A stretch of DNA of 5,040 bases from Bacteroidota bacterium. GTDB lineage: Bacteria; Bacteroidota; Rhodothermia; Rhodothermales; UBA10348. Every line of letters starts with the position of its first letter. The first letter of the stretch is position 1. The translations under genes were made by a program, and so were the position numbers. This document shows, piece after piece, positions 1-5,040 of the stretch. A model generated the notes under the pieces. That model saw nothing but the letters and a program-made list of their open reading frames with translations, was not told the DNA's origin and searched no databases. The stretch covers positions 1-5,040 of the forward strand of contig SMXL01000158.1 in assembly GCA_004356385.1 (NCBI GenBank), read 5' to 3'.

Positions 1-14
1 AAGCTATAACTCTT

Positions 15-1349
15 TTGAAGCGCGCTCTTTTCTTCGCTCCATTTTTTCTTCCGCGGCGTCGAGTCGGTTCGATGCGCCCGTTTCGATTCGTCCTCCATAT
101 GAAGGAGTATGGTTGGGAGCCGACCGTTGTCACCATCGACGCACCCGGACAGGTGCTGACAGAAAAGGAAGCGGAATTACTCGAGGGGATCGAGGTCGTC
201 AGGATCAAACCTCTATACGACCGATCCGTCACGGCTGAAAGCCAGTTGGGACTTGCGCCGGTCTGGAATAAAACGAGAAAGAAGGGACCGAATCCGATCG
301 ATCGCATGCTGAATGGAATGGACCGCCTGTTTCCGATCGATTCGTGGTTGATTCTGTTCTGGATGAAATATAGGCAGATTGAGGAGACCATACGGCGGGT
401 CCAGCCAGACGTCCTCTGGAGTACGGGCGATCCGTGGTCCGGGCTTGTCACGGGGGAGAAGATCTCCCGCCAGTTCAACATTCCGTGGGTAGCGGATTTT
501 CGAGATCCATGGACGCTCTGTGAAGTGCGCTCCGACGGGAAGTCACCGTTAACGCAGGCCGTGGACCGCCGTTACGAAAACAAGATTCTGAATACCGCCG
601 ACAAAGTGCTCTTTCAGGCTAGACAGACGGAAGAGAAATACCGCGCGTATTATCCGCAGATTCGGTCCAAGGCCACCACGATCTACAACAGTTACGATCC
701 CCTCGTCCTGGACGACCCGGTCGACCTGAATAGCGCGAGTCCGCTTGCCATATCGAAGGGCAACGATCTGCATCTAGGTTTTTTTGGCCGTTTCCGGGCC
801 ATGTCGCCCGCGAAATTGATTATGGACGTGTTGGAGTCTGCGCACAGACGCCACGGCCCGATTGCGGGCCGAATCAAGGTGCATCCATTTGGACCGCTGA
901 ACTTGACAGATGAGAACCTTGCCATCGAACACGGAATTGCGGATCAGTTTATCCCGGCAGATGCTGTTCCTCTTGAGAAGTCGGTCTCTGCCTTGAATCA
1001 GTTCGACATTCTGTTATTGAGCACAGATACCCGTCGAAACGAGATCATTCCAGCAAAGCTTCTGGAATACCTGGCTGCGGCAAGGCCGGTGCTCTCCATG
1101 TCTCGGAACCCTGAGGTGGCAGAAATACTGGAGCGCACCGGGGCTGGCGTTCAGGTCGATTCCAACGAGCTTGATACGGTCGCGGATTTGCTGGTCGACT
1201 GCGTGAAGGCGAAAGATGAGAAACGTCGGATGCCCATTCCATTCGAACTCAACCCAGAGGCCGTGCAGCGGTTTGATGCTCGAACGACGACCGAAGAACT
1301 GGCTACTCTTTTCGATTCCATCGTTGGTGTGCGGAACTACGGTTCGTAA
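15..1349 (+). CDS. GT4-type glycosyltransferase, GT-B fold
   Basis: The 444-residue protein probably transfers a sugar from an activated donor to a cell-surface glycan or glycolipid at the cytoplasmic face; donor and acceptor cannot be read from sequence. The N-terminal Rossmann half opens with a strand and a basic loop (residues 4-21, FFAPFFLPRRRVGSMRP), as in GT4 enzymes. The linker region has WVADFRDPW (158-166), a signature of polysaccharide-cluster GT4 proteins, and NSYDP (225-229). The C-terminal donor-binding half starts at LGFFGRF (254-260). It carries an EX7E pair, E343 and E351, inside EIIPAKLLEYLAAARPVL, the usual nucleotide-sugar site. There is no membrane helix or signal peptide. 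The start is TTG with no visible ribosome-binding site. The frame stays open to the window edge, so the true start could lie further left, although MKRALFFAPFF is a natural N-terminus. It converges with the HTTM gene, with 15 bases between stops and no hairpin seen there. The family call is firm, the specificity unknown. Confidence 0.9.
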   Translation: MKRALFFAPFFLPRRRVGSMRPFRFVLHMKEYGWEPTVVTIDAPGQVLTEKEAELLEGIEVVRIKPLYDRSVTAESQLGLAPVWNKTRKKGPNPIDRMLNGMDRLFPIDSWLILFWMKYRQIEETIRRVQPDVLWSTGDPWSGLVTGEKISRQFNIPWVADFRDPWTLCEVRSDGKSPLTQAVDRRYENKILNTADKVLFQARQTEEKYRAYYPQIRSKATTIYNSYDPLVLDDPVDLNSASPLAISKGNDLHLGFFGRFRAMSPAKLIMDVLESAHRRHGPIAGRIKVHPFGPLNLTDENLAIEHGIADQFIPADAVPLEKSVSALNQFDILLLSTDTRRNEIIPAKLLEYLAAARPVLSMSRNPEVAEILERTGAGVQVDSNELDTVADLLVDCVKAKDEKRRMPIPFELNPEAVQRFDARTTTEELATLFDSIVGVRNYGS

Positions 1350-1364
1350 CCCATTCCAGGATCC

Positions 1365-3275
1365 TCAGTTCGCGTTTGCGACCGGATACGCGCGCGTCGC
1401 CACGAGTTCACCGTGCGCGGGATTGTCTGGATCCTCCTCGTAGTTCCACGTCCAGCGCTCAATTTCCATATGGGTGATCTGATCGGCCGCGACGGCCGCA
1501 GCATTCCAACGCATTGCTACAATCTCAAAAAGCTCAGCTGAGACGGTTTCTTCTTCGTCGTTCATAGCACTCTGCAGAAGTCTGCGATACCGACTGTCCC
1601 GCATGGCGGGGACAGTCTGCTCAATGGGAAGGTGCACGACGTCTCCGCTCCGAAGGTGTGCCAGGGGAAGCTCGTACGTAACGACTGGACCGCGCACTTT
1701 TGAGAACATCTGCATACTGGTGAACGGATAAAATTCCAACCGAAATACCCAGCAGAAGAGGAGAATAGACGTGAGTGTGACGACTACGCGTCGATATCCC
1801 TTCTCAGAGTGCTCGGGAGTCTTCTCAGTGACATCTTGTTTTGGTGCGTCTGTCAGCTTCGCGCTCACCCAGTCAGAAACCCCAGGCAGAATCATTATGG
1901 GACGTAGAATCCAAACACACGGCGAAACGGCTATCACCATTCGGACGAGTCGAGCATTTTCGTAGGTGTCGTCCTTCCATTGTGCGCTCAGCTTGGCGCC
2001 GGTCTTGTTTTGCAATTCGAAGCGTTCGAACAGATCCAGCGACTCAATAATCTGTGCTGCACGGCGCTGGGTCGGTACCTGCGTATCGTAATTCAACCTG
2101 ATCCGTCCCTTTGCTAAAGAAAGGCGACGTCCAAGGAATGATCTGAGCGGTATGAAATTGAAGAAAATGACCTGCAAAATAATCAGGTCCAGAAATAGAA
2201 TGTTCTGGAGAAATAATATCCCGATTTGCATCAGTCCCATGAGTGTAGGCAGGATCCATCGGGCCCGGCGTGAGAAGAGAACGAGTCCGTAGAGGACCTC
2301 TCCGCCCAATGCTGCCAGCGCCATGATCTCAAAGAGGAAGTCCGGAGCATTCCTCAGCAGGAGAGAGACCTCGAAGTCAAACTCCATCGGACGAAGTGTG
2401 CTGTAGAAAAGAATGTACTTGAAGTTGACGGCATCCCACCAGAAAAGGCCACCGTTTCTGATCTTGCTGAAACCTGCTGCTACATACGGTAGCGCCATGG
2501 TTGCCCAGATGGCGTATCTGGCCCAGCCGTACATATAGCTGCTCTTATCCGCAGCAGGAACGGGTTTTCCTCTCCAGATACGAATAAGTCTGTCAACCGA
2601 CCAGCCATCGCCGGATGGGAGAAATGAGAGCAGGATTAGAAGGAATAGGGGAATAAGGCCCGTATGGTAAAACCAGGCGTAGTGTCTTAGAAGTCCGGCA
2701 AATAGGAGATAGCAGACGGCACCGATCGGTATGGTCCAGCTGGTTTTCCACCCAGCGAAGCCGAAAATCAACACGGCCGCCGTTACCCACTGAAAAATGG
2801 CTAGCGAAGCCGCCGAGGTTAAAAACCACTCGAATCCTGGAAGAAGGTAGAACAATTGAATGAGGCCCATGGGCTCTAGCATTCCTCTGGGGAGGGCAGC
2901 CGTGCTCGAAAGGTCTTCCCAAAACACGTTGAGCAGCAAAATGCTGCAAACGAGCATCCGAATCGCGCCGATCGTACCAGGCGTGGCTTTTCCCACCAGA
3001 CTCGGCCAGCGCCTGTCAGAATTCAGCAGATGCAGGAAGCCGGACAGTCCCAAGAATGCCGCGGTTCCGGCCAGAATAATTCCACTCCACTGTCCCAGAT
3101 AGAAGTCGAGGGGTTGATCTCGAAATCCAGGAATTTGACTGACGAGACGAACAAGCAGGTCGCCGTGATAAATGGACGATATGACCGGTGGAATGAGCCA
3201 TGATCCCAGCGCATACCATGCCGCGCCAGCGAATAGCAGTATAGCGGGAGCGGTGAATCGGTTCGAACGCGGCAT
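1365..3275 (-). CDS. HTTM-domain membrane protein fused to a degenerate DCC1/DUF393-like domain
   Basis: This 636-residue inner-membrane protein has about ten hydrophobic helices. Two lie near the N-terminus (about 10-32 and 62-84). The HTTM core spans about 101-378, and one more helix lies at about 496-512. HTTM features are GAIRMLVCSILLLNVF (103-118), LSFLPSGDGWSVDRLI (216-231) and AAGFSKIRNG (266-275). K271 falls where I recall vitamin K-dependent gamma-carboxylase keeping its active-site lysine (AGVKKL); that alignment is from memory. Residues 394-476 resemble DCC1-like thiol-disulfide oxidoreductases, but the cysteines are gone (separate entry). A YPFTSMQMFS motif (516-525) follows the last helix, then a polar tail of about 110 residues. 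HTTM-DCC1 combinations are known in bacteria. No bacterial substrate is established, and carboxylation should not be assumed. The ATG at 3275 is the first ATG after an in-frame stop (TGA on the minus strand, 3300-3302); no Shine-Dalgarno is visible. It is transcribed alone, divergent from the flippase-like gene. Confidence 0.8.
   Translation of the reverse strand: MPRSNRFTAPAILLFAGAAWYALGSWLIPPVISSIYHGDLLVRLVSQIPGFRDQPLDFYLGQWSGIILAGTAAFLGLSGFLHLLNSDRRWPSLVGKATPGTIGAIRMLVCSILLLNVFWEDLSSTAALPRGMLEPMGLIQLFYLLPGFEWFLTSAASLAIFQWVTAAVLIFGFAGWKTSWTIPIGAVCYLLFAGLLRHYAWFYHTGLIPLFLLILLSFLPSGDGWSVDRLIRIWRGKPVPAADKSSYMYGWARYAIWATMALPYVAAGFSKIRNGGLFWWDAVNFKYILFYSTLRPMEFDFEVSLLLRNAPDFLFEIMALAALGGEVLYGLVLFSRRARWILPTLMGLMQIGILFLQNILFLDLIILQVIFFNFIPLRSFLGRRLSLAKGRIRLNYDTQVPTQRRAAQIIESLDLFERFELQNKTGAKLSAQWKDDTYENARLVRMVIAVSPCVWILRPIMILPGVSDWVSAKLTDAPKQDVTEKTPEHSEKGYRRVVVTLTSILLFCWVFRLEFYPFTSMQMFSKVRGPVVTYELPLAHLRSGDVVHLPIEQTVPAMRDSRYRRLLQSAMNDEEETVSAELFEIVAMRWNAAAVAADQITHMEIERWTWNYEEDPDNPAHGELVATRAYPVANAN
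1848..2096 (-). other. Degenerate DCC1/DUF393-like thioredoxin-fold domain lacking CxxC
   Basis: This covers residues about 394-476 of the HTTM protein. Active DCC1-like proteins begin with a strand and a YDGxCxxC motif, then a helix and 'LDLFGR'. They end in a helix of the type 'PLLWPLxPLLxLPGVxPL'. Here the same frame is visible as YDTQVPTQ (396-403), LDLFERFEL (413-421) and CVWILRPIMILPGVSDWVSAKL (453-474). The two catalytic cysteine positions are V400 and Q403, and the glycine is T398. The fold therefore looks retained but redox chemistry is not possible at this site. The only cysteine in the segment, C453, lies in the distal helix. The domain assignment rests on my recall of the family pattern, not on a profile search. 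Confidence 0.6.
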
Positions 3276-3530
3276 CAGCGTAGAAAGGGTGGTCGAACAT
3301 CAGAGGCCGAGTGGAAAATAGGGCATGCCCCTCGTGAATCAGAAAGAACGGCACTCGTTCTCAGCACCGTTCTGGGAATCATGCGAGAAAAACGTACCGT
3401 GGAAGCGGTGATCGATGGGCTCTTTGCTACTTTACTGCTGGACGCATACCGGATACGCAAACAAATGAGGACCGCCGCCCGAGAATGCGTTGGCTCAAGT
3501 CCAGGATTCAGTGCACAGACTAATCAATGA
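3276..3530. other. Divergent intergenic region, no gene recognised
   Basis: This is the space between the start of the minus-strand HTTM gene and the first open codon of the plus-strand membrane-protein frame. It should contain the promoters for both directions, but I see no strong -35/-10 pair. On the minus strand, a weak candidate is TTCTGA (about 3339-3344) with TATTTT (about 3315-3320). A perfect 10-base palindrome, GGGCATGCCC, sits at 3321-3330, about 45 bases upstream of the HTTM ATG. A plus-strand reading frame from ATG 3381 runs 49 codons to a TGA at 3528-3530, in phase with the downstream gene. Its product matches nothing I know, and it has no ribosome-binding site. There is no tRNA, riboswitch or repeat array. 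Confidence 0.5.
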
Positions 3531-3668
3531 TATTCTGAGCAGATTATTCCACTGAGTACACTCCACCAAATAGTCGACCGGATAAAAATCGCGAATCGCA
3601 ATCCAGTCACGAAGCGTTGGTTTCGCGTCATACGTGTCGTACTCGGCCTGGGTGTTATAGGCTTCCTA
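3531..3668 (+). other. Probable N-terminal coding extension without a standard start codon
   Basis: After the in-frame TGA at 3528-3530 the frame of the downstream membrane protein is open for 46 codons. It contains no ATG, GTG or TTG before the GTG at 3669. The last part encodes a basic stretch followed by a hydrophobic helix (KRWFRVIRVV, then LGLGVIGFLVYQL). That is how flippase-like (LPG synthase TM) proteins normally begin: positive residues inside, then helix 1. This suggests that translation starts upstream of GTG 3669. It could do so at a rare codon (ATT 3543 or 3546, CTG 3552) or in another frame joined through an undetected indel, like the two seen in the next gene. Frame +1 runs into this region from TTG 3490 or GTG 3511 and stops at 3553-3555. 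Confidence 0.5.
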
Positions 3669-4550
3669 GTGTATCAGCTTTCAGGAATCGGTTGGCAAGA
3701 GGTTTGGATATCCCGACCACGAACGCCCTGGTTTTATATTATCTGGGCGCTGTTGTATTCCCAGCTGATATTTGTTGAACTGGCCATCTACGGTCGTCTC
3801 TGGCACGTTCGGCTACGCGACCTGTGGCCCGTTCTTTTCCGCAAGAAGGTCCTAAATACGGACATTGTCAGCTACGCGGGTGAGGCGTACTTCTTTTTGT
3901 GGGCCCAAAAAAGGGTCCCCCACCCGACGCGGCAAATTTTGGGCACCATCAAGGACAACGCAATCGCTTCCATGCTTGGATCTTGGAGTGCGGCGCTGCT
4001 TTTGTTGGGAGGATTTCTGTATGGTGGCCAGATCACCCTCCTTGATATCATCGGGGAAACAACACCATTCTATATTATTGGCGCTGTCCCACTTGCGGCA
4101 ATTGGCCTTAGCCTTCTTGCACGCTTTAGAAGGACCATTTTTACACTGCCTACTCGCACGGTTCTGGGACTGATCGGGATACACCTCGGTCGCTTCATGC
4201 TCATTATTTATGTACTCCAGATCGTTCAGTGGTGGATTGTTGTTCCAGAAGCATCGCTCAAGGTGTGGGCGACCATGCTGGTCATACTCACTATTGTAAA
4301 CAGACTACCCCTTGTGCCCGCGAAAGATATCCTGGGTGCGGCGGCCGTACTTGGTATATCCTCGCTTCTGGACGCATCGCAGCCGGTGATCGCAGCTCTG
4401 CTCATGACGCAGTTGGCATTGAACAAGTCGGCCAACCTATTTCTGTTCGCTGGGACATCTATCGGGGACAGGATCAGAAACAGGCGATCAAAAACTGCAG
4501 TAGATCCGGGCAGTCGACCACCCGATCCAAAGACGATACAAGCCAATTAG
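3669..4550 (+). CDS. Polytopic membrane protein, flippase-like (LPG synthase TM / UPF0104-related)
   Basis: From GTG 3669 the protein is 293 residues with about six to seven hydrophobic segments (roughly 22-41, 103-119, 134-152, 165-188, 198-212, 222-246 and 254-262) and a polar C-terminal tail of about 30 residues. With the upstream extension it would have one more helix and up to 339 residues, close to the usual 300-350 of the flippase-like family. Resemblances are SYAGEAYFF (68-76), matching the conserved 'GE' loop, then TIKDNAIASML (93-103), where the family has its 'ER..D' segment. The segment NRLPLVPAKDILGAAAV (211-227) corresponds to the family's 'P.PGGLGV.E' loop. The loop is diverged, so this is a distant relative at best. 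Known members move lipids or carry aminoacyl-PG synthase membrane domains, and many sit beside glycosyltransferases, as here. I infer a lipid or glycan carrier role. It is likely co-transcribed with the DUF1080 gene 4 bases downstream. It could equally be an unclassified membrane protein. Confidence 0.7.
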   Translation: MYQLSGIGWQEVWISRPRTPWFYIIWALLYSQLIFVELAIYGRLWHVRLRDLWPVLFRKKVLNTDIVSYAGEAYFFLWAQKRVPHPTRQILGTIKDNAIASMLGSWSAALLLLGGFLYGGQITLLDIIGETTPFYIIGAVPLAAIGLSLLARFRRTIFTLPTRTVLGLIGIHLGRFMLIIYVLQIVQWWIVVPEASLKVWATMLVILTIVNRLPLVPAKDILGAAAVLGISSLLDASQPVIAALLMTQLALNKSANLFLFAGTSIGDRIRNRRSKTAVDPGSRPPDPKTIQAN

Positions 4551-4554
4551 CACA

Positions 4555-5040
4555 ATGAAAACTAAAACTCAGCCGCTCCTTTTCTGCAGCCTTCTTTGCG
4601 CGCTTGTCAATCCAGTATTATCTCAGGAGTGGCGGCCCGAAATGACCGAAAAGTGGGAGCCGGTCCCTAACACAGTTATTCCTGGAGAAGGGACCCTGGC
4701 GCCGTCAGATGCGATCGTTTAATTGACGGTACCAATCTTTACCAGTGGGAACGTGCAGGTGGCGGAGATGCTACGTGGACCGTTCAAGACGGAGTCATGA
4801 CCGTAGCGGGCGGCTCGGGCGGTATCCGAACGAGGCAGGCATTTGGCGATATCCAGCTCCATATTGAATGGCGGACGCCAGCCGAAGTGCAGGGCGATGG
4901 ACAGGGACGGAGCAACAGCGGTGTTTTTTGCAGGAACAGTACGAGGTGCAGGTTCTTGATTCGTACAACAATGTGACCTATCCAAATGGTCAGGCCGGTT
5001 ATAAAAATAAATGGCGAAATCGAAATTATCTGATTCTACC
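4555..5040 (+). pseudogene. Secreted DUF1080 (3-keto-disaccharide hydrolase) family gene, frameshifted and truncated by the window
   Basis: The ATG at 4555 starts a signal peptide (KTKTQ, then LLFCSLLCALVNPVLS, cleavage probably near S23-Q24). A proline-rich linker ending in APSDAIV follows, a common lead-in to DUF1080 domains, which have a concanavalin-like beta fold and include periplasmic 3-keto-glycoside hydrolases. The frame hits TAA at 4720-4722, but family sequence resumes one base back: [37 protein letters not shown] and [10 protein letters not shown]. At the T6 run 4924-4929 the frame slips again, and [23 protein letters not shown] continues in the third frame (from 4931). Adding one T at each site would restore a continuous family-like product to about 4999. 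After GQAG the expected motif (xIYxQxPPLVNAS) is missing in all frames. The gene may be dead, or two sequencing errors may hide an intact one. It starts 4 bases after the previous stop, with no Shine-Dalgarno. Family confidence is high, integrity uncertain. Confidence 0.75.

Noticed and set aside
1350..1364. Possible bidirectional terminator between the convergent glycosyltransferase and HTTM genes
   Set aside because: Only 15 bases separate the stops. I found no stem with a T tail, and the nearby GGATCC is just a 6-base palindrome.
2593..2949. Minus-strand 118-codon frame inside the HTTM gene
   Set aside because: Wholly nested in another frame of a well-supported gene, rich in Pro/Arg/His as shadow frames often are.
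3016..3354. Minus-strand 112-codon frame overlapping the HTTM start
   Set aside because: It is out of frame with the HTTM gene, whose membrane helices account for the region. The product shows no hydrophobic pattern or known motif.
3381..3530. 49-codon plus-strand frame upstream of the membrane protein, ending in an in-frame TGA
   Set aside because: It has no ribosome-binding site, no recognisable motif and mixed codon use, and its frame runs open into the antisense of the HTTM gene. Not enough to call a gene, nor to propose TGA readthrough or recoding.
4723..4728. TTGACG resembling a -35 promoter box
   Set aside because: No -10 box at 16-18 bases, and the bases encode the conserved I-D-G of the DUF1080 domain.
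4924..4930. Programmed -1 ribosomal frameshift at the T run in the DUF1080 gene
   Set aside because: The A-site codon TGC would re-pair poorly after a slip, and this cannot explain the other break at 4718-4720, which has only three T. Deletion or sequencing error covers both.
4719..4985. Minus-strand 88-codon open frame across the DUF1080 region
   Set aside because: It is the longest uninterrupted frame there only because the plus-strand gene carries two frameshifts. Clear DUF1080 motifs on the plus strand show this is the antisense shadow.

Overview
The window comes from a bacterium of moderate GC (roughly the low fifties per cent, estimated by eye). It holds three apparently intact genes and one damaged gene. 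None of the four starts has a convincing Shine-Dalgarno motif. One gene starts with TTG, and another has only a GTG. The last gene belongs to the DUF1080 / 3-keto-disaccharide hydrolase family, which is abundant in Bacteroidota/Rhodothermota, Planctomycetota, Verrucomicrobiota, Acidobacteriota and Gemmatimonadota. That suggests a Gram-negative environmental lineage of this kind. Nothing here fixes the phylum.

Layout: (1) 15-1349, plus strand, is a GT4-type (GT-B fold) glycosyltransferase. (2) 1365-3275, minus strand, converges on it with a 15-base gap. It encodes a 636-residue polytopic membrane protein with an HTTM (vitamin K-dependent carboxylase-like) core, followed by a DCC1/DUF393-like thioredoxin-fold segment that has lost both CxxC cysteines. 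(3) 3276-3530 is a divergent intergenic region with no recognisable gene. (4) 3531-4550, plus strand, is a polytopic membrane protein that resembles the flippase-like (LPG synthase TM / UPF0104) superfamily. Its only standard start (GTG 3669) would cut off an obvious first membrane helix. (5) 4555-5040, plus strand, is a secreted DUF1080-family protein that begins 4 bases after the previous stop. It is broken by two single-base losses, both in T runs, and its family resemblance stops near base 5000.

A glycosyltransferase and a putative lipid or glycan flippase are consistent with surface-polysaccharide or glycolipid synthesis. The flippase-like gene and the DUF1080 gene are probably co-transcribed. 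The HTTM gene lies in the opposite orientation between them and looks independently expressed. I found no RNA gene, CRISPR array, complete mobile element or clear terminator, and no sign of a complete new multi-gene system. The most unusual points are the cysteine-less DCC1 domain fused to HTTM, the paired T-run frameshifts, and the abrupt change at the right edge.
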